A stretch of 64,000 nt of DNA from Eubacteriaceae bacterium. GTDB taxonomy: Bacteria > Bacillota > Clostridia > Lachnospirales > Lachnospiraceae. The stretch is taken from positions 22,212-86,211 of the forward strand of contig CABIYF010000014.1 of assembly GCA_902362875.1 (NCBI GenBank), written 5' to 3'. Position 1 is the stretch's first letter; the number at the start of each line of letters is the position of its first letter. Shown here one piece after another: positions 26,201 to 35,952 of this stretch. Position numbers and translations under genes: made by a program. Below the pieces are notes generated by a model. The model was not told the DNA's origin. It saw only the letters and a list, made by a program, of their open reading frames with translations, and ran no database searches.

Positions 26201-27091
26201 ATGGAAACATTGACAATATTCACACCAGCATATAATCGTGCGAAATTTCTGCCAAGAGCATTTGAAGCATTAAAACGTCAGACATTAAAAGATTTTATCT
26301 GGATGATCATTGATGACGGATCAACAGATAATACAGAAGAAGTTGTACAGGAATTTTTAAAAGATACGAATGCTGGATTTAAAACTGAATACATAAAAAA
26401 AGAAAATGGTGGATTGCATACAGGATATAATAAAGCAATCGAGCTTGCACAAACAGAGTTAATGGTATGTGTTGATTCAGATGATTATATGCCAGATGAT
26501 GCGGTAGAGAAGATCCTTAATCTCTGGAAAGAAAATGGATCGGACAAGTATGCAGGAATTGTTGGATTAGATTATGATTTGGAGAATCATTTGATCGGAG
26601 ATCCCCTGCCAGATCAGAAAACCATCAACTTGATCGATCTGTTAGTTGGAAAGTATCCGATCGTTAATGGAGACAGAACCAATGTTATAAGAACTGAGTT
26701 ATATAAAGCCGTGGCACCAATGAAATCTTTTAATGGAGAAAAGAATTTCAACCCACATTATATGCACTTAGAGATCAGCAAAAAATATGATTTCCTTGTA
26801 CTAAATGAGAATCTGAAATACGTGGATTACCAGCCAGGTGGAATGTCTAATTCCATGTTAAAACAGTATTATAACAGCCCAAATAGCTTTGCAGAGACAA
26901 GAAAGTTATATCTTTCATTTGAAAATACATCATTTAAATTCAAACTAAAACATTCTATTCATTATGTTTCCAGTTGTATTCTTGCAGGACGATGGATAGA
27001 TGCGGTAAAAGAGGCACCTAGAAAAGGATATGCTGTGCTGGCATTTCCTTTTGGAGTTATTTTAAGCTTGATAATAAAGGGGAAAAATTAG
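26201..27091 (+). CDS. GT2 glycosyltransferase 2
   Basis: 296-residue GT-A enzyme, shorter and distinct from the other GT2s: IFTPAYNRAKFLPRAFEAL at the N-terminus, IIDDGSTDNTEE, KENGGLHTGYNKAI and the DxD VDSDDYM. The middle region (NFNPHYMHLEISKKYDFLVLNENL) is of the kind found in rhamnosyl- or galactofuranosyl-like GT2s, without certainty. A hydrophobic C-terminus (GYAVLAFPFGVILSLIIKG) probably lies on the membrane. It starts 18 bases after the previous gene with GGGGAG as ribosome binding site. Confidence 0.85.
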   Translation: METLTIFTPAYNRAKFLPRAFEALKRQTLKDFIWMIIDDGSTDNTEEVVQEFLKDTNAGFKTEYIKKENGGLHTGYNKAIELAQTELMVCVDSDDYMPDDAVEKILNLWKENGSDKYAGIVGLDYDLENHLIGDPLPDQKTINLIDLLVGKYPIVNGDRTNVIRTELYKAVAPMKSFNGEKNFNPHYMHLEISKKYDFLVLNENLKYVDYQPGGMSNSMLKQYYNSPNSFAETRKLYLSFENTSFKFKLKHSIHYVSSCILAGRWIDAVKEAPRKGYAVLAFPFGVILSLIIKGKN

Positions 27092-27094
27092 CGT

Positions 27095-28234
27095 ATGAAG
27101 AAAATCAAAGTATTATTTTTAATCCATGATCTGATGCATGGAGGCGCAGAAAAAGTATTATTAAATCTTGTAAATAACATGGATCATGAAAAATTTGATG
27201 TGACAGTCCAGACCTTATTTGATGTAGGAGTAAATAAACAGTTCTTATCAGACAAAGTAAATTACAAAACATGTTATAAGAAGATGTTTCGAGGAAATAC
27301 ACAATATTTCAAACTATTTTCACCAGAAAGATTATATCGAAAATACATAAAAGATGACTATGATATCTTAGTAGCATATTTAGAAGGAAGCTGTACAAGA
27401 ATTATCGGTGGATGCCCAGATGATAAGAAAGTAAAAATCGCATGGCGCCATTTTGCAGAAAATGAAAAAGAATTTTTACAGGCATATCGTTCCATGGACG
27501 AAGCAAAGAAAATCTATCAAAGATTTGACAAGGTTGTTGGAGTATCACAGACAGTCATCGAAGCGTTTGAAGAATTAACAGGACTAAAAGGGATTTCAAC
27601 GGTAAAATATAACACAAATGAAACAGATAAGATACTAGAACTGTGCAAAGAAGCAGTAGAGAATCCAAAATTTGTGGAAAAAGAAGATGTTCTTAAAATT
27701 TGTGGAGTTGCAAAAGTAAGACCAAGGAAAGGATTTATGCGTCTTGCAGAAGCACACAAACGATTACAGGATGAAGGATACAAATACCATATCTATATCT
27801 TAGGTGAAGGAGAAGAACAAGAAAAGATTCAAGGCTATCTGGATAAAAATGATATTGCAGATTCTTTTACTTTCCTTGGATACGATACAAATCCATACAA
27901 ATATGTTGCTAGATGCGACTGGTTTATCTGCCCATCCTTTGAAGAAGGGTTTAGTACAGCAGCAACGGAAGCATTAGTTGTAGGTACACCAGTAGTGACA
28001 ACATTATGTTCTGGGATGAAAGAAATGTTGGGGGAAAACAACGAGTATGGAATCATTGTGGAAAACAGCAGTGAAGGTGTCTATGAAGGATTAAAAGAAG
28101 TTGTTTCAAAGCCAGAATTGTTAGAATCATACACAAAACAGGCACAGATCCGTGGCGAGAAATTCAGTATGCAGGATACAGTGGATGCAGTAGAAGATAT
28201 GTTACTGGAATTTTATACGAAAAAAATGAACTAA
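27095..28234 (+). CDS. GT4 glycosyltransferase
   Basis: 379-residue GT-B enzyme. The N-terminal HDLMHGGAEKVLLNLVNNM is the acceptor-side signature of GT4, and the C-terminal half has ICGVAKVRPRKGFMRLAEAHK, ILGEGEEQEKI and the EX7E block CPSFEEGFSTAATEALVVGTP. It adds one sugar of the repeat unit in the cytoplasm. Three bases separate it from the upstream GT2. Confidence 0.87.
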   Translation: MKKIKVLFLIHDLMHGGAEKVLLNLVNNMDHEKFDVTVQTLFDVGVNKQFLSDKVNYKTCYKKMFRGNTQYFKLFSPERLYRKYIKDDYDILVAYLEGSCTRIIGGCPDDKKVKIAWRHFAENEKEFLQAYRSMDEAKKIYQRFDKVVGVSQTVIEAFEELTGLKGISTVKYNTNETDKILELCKEAVENPKFVEKEDVLKICGVAKVRPRKGFMRLAEAHKRLQDEGYKYHIYILGEGEEQEKIQGYLDKNDIADSFTFLGYDTNPYKYVARCDWFICPSFEEGFSTAATEALVVGTPVVTTLCSGMKEMLGENNEYGIIVENSSEGVYEGLKEVVSKPELLESYTKQAQIRGEKFSMQDTVDAVEDMLLEFYTKKMN

Positions 28235-28252
28235 GTTGGAGGCTGAACAAAT

Positions 28253-28795
28253 ATGGGAGTATTAAAAGAAATTTTATATCGAATCCGTGGTGATTATACA
28301 ACAGAGAAATTAATCTCTATGGGAATGAAAGTTGGAAAAAATTTTGGACGATTACATGGAACTATTTTAGATCCATCCCATTGTTGGCTCATTGAGATTG
28401 GAGATAACGTAACCATGGCACCAAGAGTCCATGTGTTGTGCCACGATGCAAGTACAAAAGTTCATTTAGGATACACAAAGATCGGAAAAGTAAAGATTGG
28501 AAACAATGTATTTGTCGGAGCAGAAAGTGTGATCATGCCGAATGTAACATTAGGAGATAATGTGATCGTCGGGGCAAACAGCACGGTAACAAAATCATTT
28601 CCAGACAATGTTGTGATCGCAGGAAGTCCAGCAAAGATCATAGCAAAGACAGATGAATATCTAAAGAAACAGAAAGAACAGATGGAAAATGCACCATGTT
28701 ATGATGTAGATTACACCCTGAGAGGAAATCTTACAGAAGAAAAGAAACAACAGATGAACAAGGAATTAGAAGATAAGATAGGATACGTGGATTAG
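28253..28795 (+). CDS. Hexapeptide-repeat acyltransferase
   Basis: 180-residue left-handed beta-helix enzyme of the maltose/galactoside O-acetyltransferase type, likely to O-acetylate a sugar of the repeat unit. IGDNVTMAPRVHVLCHDAST contains the probable catalytic His, and the helix continues with IGNNVFVGAESVIMPNVTLG and GANSTVTKSF, closing with IAGSPAKII. The C-terminal 30 residues are charged and probably helical. Confidence 0.84.
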   Translation: MGVLKEILYRIRGDYTTEKLISMGMKVGKNFGRLHGTILDPSHCWLIEIGDNVTMAPRVHVLCHDASTKVHLGYTKIGKVKIGNNVFVGAESVIMPNVTLGDNVIVGANSTVTKSFPDNVVIAGSPAKIIAKTDEYLKKQKEQMENAPCYDVDYTLRGNLTEEKKQQMNKELEDKIGYVD

Positions 28796-28797
28796 AT

Positions 28798-29790
28798 ATG
28801 GATGAGAAATTAGTGAGCGTGATCATACCAGCATATAACATAGAAGATTATATTGGACGATGCCTTGATTCTGTTCTTTCACAGACATATAAGAATCTGG
28901 AGATTCTGGTGGTAGATGATGGATCAAGCGATTGCACAGGAGAAATACTGGATGATTATGAGAAGAAAGATCAGAGAATCAGAGTGATACATAAAGAAAA
29001 TGGCGGTGTGTCATCTGCAAGAAATATAGGCATTGAGGCTGCAACAGGAGATTATATTGGATTTGTTGATGGGGATGATCTGATGGAACCAGAAATGTAT
29101 AAAACTTTGGTAAATCTTTTGAAAGAAGAAAATGCAGATATAGCACATTGTGGATATCAGATGGTATTTCCTGATCGTGTAGATTACTATCACAATACCA
29201 AAAACAGAAAAGTGCAGACAAGAGAAGAAGGGCTAAAAGATCTTCTGTCAGGAGAAATGATAGAGCCAGCGTTATATAATAAATTATATAAAAAAGAATT
29301 GTTTGATGGAATTCATCTTGATGAAACATTAAAGATCAACGAAGACTTAGAAGTAAATTATCGTTTATTTAAGAAAAGCAAGAAATCTGTTTATTATGAT
29401 GTACCATTGTATTCTTATATGATACGAAAAAATTCAGCAACAGGATCTAACACATTAATAAGAAAAAATGAAGATTCTTTTAAAGTTTTACAGCAGATAA
29501 AAAATGATTGTAAAAATAAAACAGATATCTATCCTATCGCTTATAGGAGATATATTTATTTACTTATGGTGATCTGCAGAATGAGAACTGATCAAAAAGA
29601 GTATCAAAAGGCGAAGAGAGATATATTAAAGACTGAATTGAAAACAAAAGATTTTAAACAACATATATCATCAAAATTAAGACTTATGAGTTATTTGTCC
29701 TGTTATTTTCCGGGAATCATTAAGGTTATATACAAAATTTATGATTTAAAAACAGGAACATCAAAAAAATATAAAGTAGATGAAGGATAA
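28798..29790 (+). CDS. GT2 glycosyltransferase 3
   Basis: 330-residue GT-A enzyme: SVIIPAYNIEDYIGRCLDSVL, VVDDGSSDCTG, VIHKENGGVSSARNIG, and the metal motif written FVDGDDLM (DGD in place of DSD). EPALYNKLYKKELF and INEDLEVNYRLFKKS mark the acceptor domain found in the other paralogues here. It begins two bases after the acyltransferase stop codon. The C-terminal third is AT-rich and basic. Confidence 0.86.
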   Translation: MDEKLVSVIIPAYNIEDYIGRCLDSVLSQTYKNLEILVVDDGSSDCTGEILDDYEKKDQRIRVIHKENGGVSSARNIGIEAATGDYIGFVDGDDLMEPEMYKTLVNLLKEENADIAHCGYQMVFPDRVDYYHNTKNRKVQTREEGLKDLLSGEMIEPALYNKLYKKELFDGIHLDETLKINEDLEVNYRLFKKSKKSVYYDVPLYSYMIRKNSATGSNTLIRKNEDSFKVLQQIKNDCKNKTDIYPIAYRRYIYLLMVICRMRTDQKEYQKAKRDILKTELKTKDFKQHISSKLRLMSYLSCYFPGIIKVIYKIYDLKTGTSKKYKVDEG

Positions 29791-29793
29791 ATT

Positions 29794-30765
29794 ATGGAAG
29801 AATTAATCAGTATCATTGTACCAATTTATAAAGTAGAAGCTTATTTAGATCGATGTATTGAAAGTATTTTAGATCAGACATACAAGAATCTTGAAATTAT
29901 TCTTGTAGATGATGGCTCTCCAGATGGATGTCCACAAATTTGTGATAACTGGAAAGAAAAAGATGATCGAATCAAAGTCATACATAAGGAAAATGGGGGC
30001 CTGTCTGATGCAAGAAATGCAGGAATGCAGATTATGACAGGAACTTATGTGTCGTATGTTGACAGTGATGACTGGATTGCAAAAAATATGTATGAAAAGA
30101 TGTTAAAGGCAATCAAAAAGAACGATGCAGATATATGCGAATGTCAGTTTGAAAAGACAGCAGGAGTTATAAAAGATACTGCAAATGCCAAGGCAGATAC
30201 AGTAGTAACTTTAAGTAAAGAAGAAGCACTGAAAGCTGTTGTACAGGAAAAGATCAATCCGGTCGTATGGAATAAAATATACAAACGAGAAATCGTAGAA
30301 GGATTATATTTTGAAAAAGGAAAATATAATGAAGATGAATTTTGGACATACCATGCAGTTGAGAAGGCAGAAAAAATCATACAGATTGACGATGTCTGCT
30401 ATTATTATTTCTTCAGAGAAGACAGTATTATCAATGAAACATATAATATTCGAAGAATGGACGCATTAGAAGCAAGATATGAGAGAATGAAATATCTGAA
30501 AAAATATCCAGAGATTTATGGAATTGCAAAACGAGAGTTGATCTTTAACTGTATGTATCATTATCAAAAAGGATTACGATTCTTATCAGGGGAAGACTTA
30601 AAAATTTTAAGATCAAAGATCAAAAAAATGTATAAAGATATTCCGATTGATAAAAATGACATCAGACAATATACAAAGAAAGAAAAAATTTGGTATTACA
30701 TATCTAAGATTTCTTTAGATTTCGTGTGTAAGATCCGAAATAAATTCGGATATGGAGTAGAGTAA
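29794..30765 (+). CDS. GT2 glycosyltransferase 4
   Basis: 323-residue GT-A enzyme with SIIVPIYKVEAYLDRCIESIL, LVDDGSPDGCPQICDNW, VIHKENGGLSDARNAG and DxD in YVDSDDWI. The DGCPQICD form is shared with GT2 number 5 and number 1, suggesting these arose by duplication in or near the locus. The acceptor region carries NPVVWNKIYKREIVEGLYFE. It starts 3 bases after the previous stop. Confidence 0.86.
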   Translation: MEELISIIVPIYKVEAYLDRCIESILDQTYKNLEIILVDDGSPDGCPQICDNWKEKDDRIKVIHKENGGLSDARNAGMQIMTGTYVSYVDSDDWIAKNMYEKMLKAIKKNDADICECQFEKTAGVIKDTANAKADTVVTLSKEEALKAVVQEKINPVVWNKIYKREIVEGLYFEKGKYNEDEFWTYHAVEKAEKIIQIDDVCYYYFFREDSIINETYNIRRMDALEARYERMKYLKKYPEIYGIAKRELIFNCMYHYQKGLRFLSGEDLKILRSKIKKMYKDIPIDKNDIRQYTKKEKIWYYISKISLDFVCKIRNKFGYGVE

Positions 30766-30778
30766 AAAGGGGACAATC

Positions 30779-31867
30779 ATGAAAAAGATATTTTTGTATG
30801 CATATGATCATATTAACTTAGGGGATGATCTGTTTATTGAGACAATTACAGATCGGTATAAAGATATAGAGTTTTATTTTTGGACAAATGAAAAAAATAA
30901 AAAAGTCTTTCAGGAACAGCAAAATTTAAAGATTATAGATGAAAATTCGACAAAGACAAAGCTGTTAAAGAAAATCCGTCCATCATTAGAGGCTCGATAT
31001 AAAGCAGGAATCCAAAAAAAATGTGATGCACAGGTATATATCGGAGGATCTATCTTCATGGAATATCCAACATGGAAAGATATCGTATCATGGTGGGACT
31101 ACCAAAGCAATCAGCATCCGTTTTTTGTGTTAGGAGCCAATTTTGGACCATATCATACAGAAGAATATCGTAACGAAATGAACAGAATCTATGCCCAGTT
31201 AAAAGATATTTGTTTTAGAGATACCTATTCAAAGAATCTTTTTGCAGACAACGATAATGTAAGACAGGCACCAGACATTTTGTTCTCCTATCCAATGCCG
31301 AAAGTTAAGGAAAATAAAAAACAGATTTTTATATCAGTGATCTCATATAAAGACAAAGAACTAAATTCAGATTTTAATCAGATGACAAACGAAGAATATA
31401 TCGAAAAAATGGCAGAAATAACAAGCGGATTTACGAAAGAGGGATATCAGGTAATTCTGGCATCTTTTTGTCGTGAAGAAGGAGATCTTGAGGCAGCCAA
31501 GGCAATTAAAAATAAATCTAAACAGAAGGAAAATATCACAATATTTGATTATGACGGAACAAATCGTAAGCAGCTGTTAGAAGAAATGAGCAGTTCAGTT
31601 TATATCATTGCTGCAAGATTCCATGGAACGATCCTTGGTCTGGCAGCAGAAAAATCTGTATTTCCGATTCTATATAGTGATAAAACAAAATATGTGTTAG
31701 AAGATCTTGGATTTCATGGAGCATATGCAGATTTAAGACATCCAGATTCTTTAAGTTTTGAAAATGCCAAGAAGAATCTGGAATCCGAATATAAGATTGA
31801 TGTCACAGATTCAGTAAAAAATGCAGAAAAACATTTTGAGAAATTAGATGAATTTTTAAACAACTAG
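30779..31867 (+). CDS. Polysaccharide pyruvyl transferase
   Basis: 362-residue enzyme of the PS_pyruv_trans family, which puts a pyruvate ketal (acidic group) on a sugar using PEP. Visible family features: N-terminal NLGDDLFIETI, the glycine-rich YIGGSIFMEYP, FVLGANFGPY, and the C-terminal RFHGTILGLAAEKSVFPI with the conserved Arg-His. Its presence implies a negatively charged glycan. Confidence 0.86.
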   Translation: MKKIFLYAYDHINLGDDLFIETITDRYKDIEFYFWTNEKNKKVFQEQQNLKIIDENSTKTKLLKKIRPSLEARYKAGIQKKCDAQVYIGGSIFMEYPTWKDIVSWWDYQSNQHPFFVLGANFGPYHTEEYRNEMNRIYAQLKDICFRDTYSKNLFADNDNVRQAPDILFSYPMPKVKENKKQIFISVISYKDKELNSDFNQMTNEEYIEKMAEITSGFTKEGYQVILASFCREEGDLEAAKAIKNKSKQKENITIFDYDGTNRKQLLEEMSSSVYIIAARFHGTILGLAAEKSVFPILYSDKTKYVLEDLGFHGAYADLRHPDSLSFENAKKNLESEYKIDVTDSVKNAEKHFEKLDEFLNN

Positions 31868-31878
31868 GGGAAATTACG

Positions 31879-32835
31879 ATGGAATTAGTTAGTATGATCA
31901 TACCAGTATATGGGGTAGAAGCATATCTTGAAGAATGTCTGGACACAGTGTTAGATCAGACATACAAAAATTTAGAGATTATCTTAGTCGATGATGAATC
32001 AAAAGACCGCTGTCCGGAAATCTGTGACCAATATGTACAAAAAGATGTAAGGATCAAAGTGATACATCAGAAAAATGGCGGTGCAGCAAATGCCAGAAAT
32101 CACGGGTTAGATATAGCAACTGGTGAGTATATTTGCTTTATCGACAGTGATGATAAAATTGAATTAGATTATGTAGAAAAGCTGTTGGATGCAATAAAAG
32201 AAAATCAGGCAGATATTGCAGTTTGTTCTTTTAAACAATGGTATAAAGAGCACACAGAAAACAGTACAGGTTTTGAAAATAAAGAATATAGCAGCAAAGA
32301 TTATATCAGAAAATTTTTATCAGACTGGACATGTGGACTGATCTGGAACAAGATGTTTCATAAAAAAACATTAGAAGGAGTCAGATTTGAAGAAGGACAT
32401 AAGATTGATGATGAGTTCTTTACATATCAGACAATCTTAAAGGCAGAGAAAGTTATCATTTTTGATGAACCTTTATACTGGTACCGAATGAGAAAATCAG
32501 GCGTTATGCTCTCAGGAACACAATATCAGGCACAGATGCTAAGAGATCGTTTGTCATATATGACAAAGCGTTATGAGATGGTAGTGGCAAAATACCCTGA
32601 TTTAAAGGCAGAATACTTATATAATTTAGCGGATAATCTGATCAGCTTCACAAGACAGGCGCAAGGAACAAAAGATTTAGAAGAAGATGTTAAGAGAATC
32701 AAGAAGAAATACTGGAATCAGATCATGTTTGGACCTGTTCCGGTGAAGATGAAATATTCTTTTTCCAGAAGCTTTTTGGATAAAACCAAGGCTTGTATGA
32801 ATGTGAATGAAGGGGAGAAAAACTATTTTGAATAA
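31879..32835 (+). CDS. GT2 glycosyltransferase 5
   Basis: 318-residue GT-A enzyme: SMIIPVYGVEAYLEECLDTVL, LVDDESKDRCPEICDQY (Glu in place of Gly in the DDGS block), VIHQKNGGAANARNHG and DxD in FIDSDDKI. CGLIWNKMFHKKTLEGVRFEEGHKIDDEFFT is the paralogue-type acceptor segment. The following gene starts inside its last codons. Confidence 0.86.
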   Translation: MELVSMIIPVYGVEAYLEECLDTVLDQTYKNLEIILVDDESKDRCPEICDQYVQKDVRIKVIHQKNGGAANARNHGLDIATGEYICFIDSDDKIELDYVEKLLDAIKENQADIAVCSFKQWYKEHTENSTGFENKEYSSKDYIRKFLSDWTCGLIWNKMFHKKTLEGVRFEEGHKIDDEFFTYQTILKAEKVIIFDEPLYWYRMRKSGVMLSGTQYQAQMLRDRLSYMTKRYEMVVAKYPDLKAEYLYNLADNLISFTRQAQGTKDLEEDVKRIKKKYWNQIMFGPVPVKMKYSFSRSFLDKTKACMNVNEGEKNYFE

Positions 32836-33973
32836 CAAAGAAGAACAAATATATAAGAAGCAGGAAAAACTGCATATTTATGAATATGAAAATGCCATTA
32901 TATTACCAAGAAAGTTTGAAGAAAATGCCCCAACATGGGGAAAAGGCGGAGTCTGTGATCAGGATGATGAGTTTGTTCAAAGCTCCTTTTATGACGGAGG
33001 ATGGGCTCAGAATGGTGGAAAATATGAATGGACGAAGGAAGATGAAACCTATGTGGATGAAAAAGTCATTTACATCGGAGTTTTTGCAAAACATTGGGGA
33101 CACTTCCTTGTTGATATGACTTCAAAACTATGGGCTTTTGCAGATCCTGAAATGAAGGAAAATATAAAAGATTATAAAGTAGCTTATATCGGGGAAGAAG
33201 AACCATCAGGAAATTATCTTGAATTTTATAAGATGTTAGGAATTCAAGAGGAACAGTTAATGCACATCGAAAATCTTACAAGATTTCAAAAAGTTTTAGT
33301 ACCTGAAGCTGGTTTTCGTCCATGTATATGGTATACAGAAGAATATCAGAGAATGTTCAATCAGATGGCAGAATCTGTGATAGAAGATAAAGAGTTAAAA
33401 GAAAAATTTAAAGATCTCAAGAAGATATACTTCTCAAGAAGACAGTTTGGAAAAGCCGTGGCAACGGAATTTGGCGAGGAATATATTGAACAATGTTTTA
33501 ATCAAAATGGCTATGAATCATTAGGACCAGAAACATTATCATTAAGAGAACAGATTTATGTATGGAATCATGCAGAAGCGATCGCATGTATGAATGGAAC
33601 GATTCCACTGAATGTTGTCTTTTGTAAAAATGAAAAATTAAAATTAACGGTCTTAAATAAGATGAGTATTTATCATAAGAATCCATATATTTATTTGTAT
33701 ATGAGAAAGATAGAGGCAGACTTTATCAATGTCTATAAGGAGCCATTAAAAGGATATCCTAAATCATTAGGAGAAGGTCCATACTTGATCAAAACAGGAA
33801 AAGAATTCTTTGATTACTGTCAAAAAGAAGGATTTGAGATTCCATATACAGGAATGAAATTAAGATTCTATGATTTAAAACAAGAGATCAGATATTATCT
33901 GTGTGTCATAGGAATCGGAAAGCAGATCAGAAGAGTTGGATCATTCGTGAAAAGAAAAATATTAAGAAGGTGA
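32828..33973 (+). CDS. GT61-family glycosyltransferase (DUF563)
   Basis: 381-residue protein with the GT61 core: VFAKHWGHFLVDMTSKLWAF (conserved HW-H), a central VLVPEAGFRPCIWYTEEY, IYFSRRQFGK, and the C-terminal AEAIACMNGTIPLNVVFCKN. GT61 enzymes transfer pentoses or hexoses in eukaryotes and appear in some bacterial capsule loci. I prefer the TTG at 32828: AAGGGGAG lies 10 bases ahead, as for other genes of this locus. An ATG 21 bases earlier overlaps that ribosome binding site. The tail is strongly basic. Confidence 0.78.
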   Translation: MNNKEEQIYKKQEKLHIYEYENAIILPRKFEENAPTWGKGGVCDQDDEFVQSSFYDGGWAQNGGKYEWTKEDETYVDEKVIYIGVFAKHWGHFLVDMTSKLWAFADPEMKENIKDYKVAYIGEEEPSGNYLEFYKMLGIQEEQLMHIENLTRFQKVLVPEAGFRPCIWYTEEYQRMFNQMAESVIEDKELKEKFKDLKKIYFSRRQFGKAVATEFGEEYIEQCFNQNGYESLGPETLSLREQIYVWNHAEAIACMNGTIPLNVVFCKNEKLKLTVLNKMSIYHKNPYIYLYMRKIEADFINVYKEPLKGYPKSLGEGPYLIKTGKEFFDYCQKEGFEIPYTGMKLRFYDLKQEIRYYLCVIGIGKQIRRVGSFVKRKILRR

Positions 33974-33977
33974 TGAG

Positions 33978-34982
33978 ATGAGACGTTTTTTTCAAAGAGC
34001 ATATCATTTTTTAGAGAGAATCAAAAATGAGAGCAGAAATTTTCCAAAGAATCTAAAACATTTTGGATTTCGTACTGCAAAAGCAATTTTTGTGGATGGA
34101 TTATTTCCGCCAGGAAAATCAGAAAAGTATATTGCAGAAATAGAACGTTATATAGATGAAGCAATGGGCGATTTTGTACGAAATTATAAGATTAATGACA
34201 ATTGGCAAAATGAATCTGAAAAGTATCCAAAATCAGAGAAAGTTCCAGTATGGGTATGCTGGTGGCAGGGAGAAGAAAGTATGCCGGAACTGGTAAAAAT
34301 GTGTTTTCAGCGGCTGAAAGATACACTGCCAGATGATACGACAGAATTGCATTTCATTACATTTGATAATTACAAAGATTATGTCACACTGCCAGAGCAT
34401 ATCGAGCAGAAATTTAAAGAAAAGAAAATCACAATGACTACACTGTCAGATATTCTGCGCTTTTGCCTTCTAAGTGAATATGGTGGATTCTGGATGGATG
34501 CAACGGTATTTTTCACAGGAGAATTTCCAAAAGAATTTTTAGAAAAACCATTCTATTCACAGAAAATGTACGATCCAGTGAAGTGCCAGAGAGAAGCTTG
34601 TAAAGGACGTTGGTGTGGATTTTTTATGACAGGATATGCTCACAATCCAATATTTGAGTTTGGACGAGATGCATTTTTTGAATGGTGGAGAAAATACGAC
34701 GATATTGTAGATTATGTTTTAATTGATTATTTGATCTTATTAGGATATAAAAACTTTAAGCAGATCAGAGAATTGATCGATGATGTACCAGATAATAATC
34801 TGGATATTTTTGAAATGTATCAGGTATTGGATAAACCATATACCAAAGAATTATATGAACGTCTGACAAAGCGCAATATTATTCATAAACTAACCTACAA
34901 AATTGATTTAAAGAAAGAAACAGCAGATGGACAGGAAACCTTGTATGCACATTTGCTAGGAGAAGTCTATGGAAACAAATAA
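33978..34982 (+). CDS. Capsular polysaccharide glycosyltransferase (Caps_synth, GT32-like)
   Basis: 334-residue enzyme of the capsular polysaccharide synthesis family. VPVWVCWWQGEESMPELVKMCFQ is the N-terminal hallmark, followed by TTLSDILRFCLLSEYGGFWMDATVF, where the DxD-like YGGFWMDA binds the nucleotide sugar and metal. Four bases separate it from the GT61 gene, and it overlaps the next GT2 gene by 14 bases. Confidence 0.83.
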   Translation: MRRFFQRAYHFLERIKNESRNFPKNLKHFGFRTAKAIFVDGLFPPGKSEKYIAEIERYIDEAMGDFVRNYKINDNWQNESEKYPKSEKVPVWVCWWQGEESMPELVKMCFQRLKDTLPDDTTELHFITFDNYKDYVTLPEHIEQKFKEKKITMTTLSDILRFCLLSEYGGFWMDATVFFTGEFPKEFLEKPFYSQKMYDPVKCQREACKGRWCGFFMTGYAHNPIFEFGRDAFFEWWRKYDDIVDYVLIDYLILLGYKNFKQIRELIDDVPDNNLDIFEMYQVLDKPYTKELYERLTKRNIIHKLTYKIDLKKETADGQETLYAHLLGEVYGNK

Positions 34983-35943
34983 AAAAGTCAGCATTGTGAT
35001 TCCAGTATACAAAGCAGCAGATACAATCACAAGATGCGTAGAATCTTTAGAGAAAAATACATATCAAAATCTTCAGATTATCTTAGTAGAAGACTGTTCA
35101 GGAGATCAGACAATCGAGGTATGCAAAAAATTAGCAGATAATTATGATAACGTGTTATGCATTGAAAATGATAAAAATCATGGAGTTTCCTATACAAGAA
35201 ATCATGGATTAGATCACGCCGATGGAACCTATTTGATGTTTGTGGATAGTGATGACTATGTAGAAGCAGATTATGTGGAAACAATGATAAATGCGGTTTC
35301 TTGTACGGATGATAAAAAATCAATGCCAGTTTGCGGATATGTCAATCATGATGAAAAGAAAAATGATCGTATAGATATATTCCTTCCTGAAAACGAATCG
35401 GAACATTTAGGAACATCAATTCAGGTTATGCCAGAATTATATGAAAAAAGAATGTTACAGATTATCTGGAACAAAGTATTTATGCTAGATGTGATCAAAC
35501 AAAATAACATCCGATTTAAAGAAGAAATGTTTATTGGAGAAGATTTCAGATTTTTATTAGAATACATGAAAGCAGCAGAGATTTCAGGATTTAAATTTGT
35601 AAACAAAGCTTTGTATCATTATATGAGAGACAATGAACATTCACTGATGTCCAGATTGTTGGAAGTTAAGATTCAGGATGGGCTAGATAATTTTGAAATC
35701 ATGTATGAACTTATGGGAAAATCATCCGATGAGATCAAGCAGTTGCTTAGAATTGAGAAAGAAAAACAAGTACAATATTATGCATATACGATCATGCATG
35801 ATGAAAATATGACGACAAAAGAGAAGAAAGAAAGAATTTTACAGTTGCCAGCAGAGAATGCAGGACAATTATACAAGCAGCAGAAGACACTTCAAAGAAA
35901 AGAAAGCATCTATCGCTTCAAAAGTAAAATCTTAAAGAAATAA
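34969..35943 (+). CDS. GT2 glycosyltransferase 6
   Basis: 324-residue GT-A enzyme: SIVIPVYKAADTITRCVESLE, LVEDCSGDQTIEVC (Cys in place of Gly in the DDGS block), NHGVSYTRNHG and the DxD FVDSDDYV. MLQIIWNKVFMLDVI and MFIGEDFRFLLEY form the acceptor part. The ATG lies inside the upstream gene with GGAGAAG before it. It is followed after 9 bases by the flippase. Confidence 0.85.
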   Translation: METNKKVSIVIPVYKAADTITRCVESLEKNTYQNLQIILVEDCSGDQTIEVCKKLADNYDNVLCIENDKNHGVSYTRNHGLDHADGTYLMFVDSDDYVEADYVETMINAVSCTDDKKSMPVCGYVNHDEKKNDRIDIFLPENESEHLGTSIQVMPELYEKRMLQIIWNKVFMLDVIKQNNIRFKEEMFIGEDFRFLLEYMKAAEISGFKFVNKALYHYMRDNEHSLMSRLLEVKIQDGLDNFEIMYELMGKSSDEIKQLLRIEKEKQVQYYAYTIMHDENMTTKEKKERILQLPAENAGQLYKQQKTLQRKESIYRFKSKILKK

Positions 35944-35952
35944 GGGGCTTAT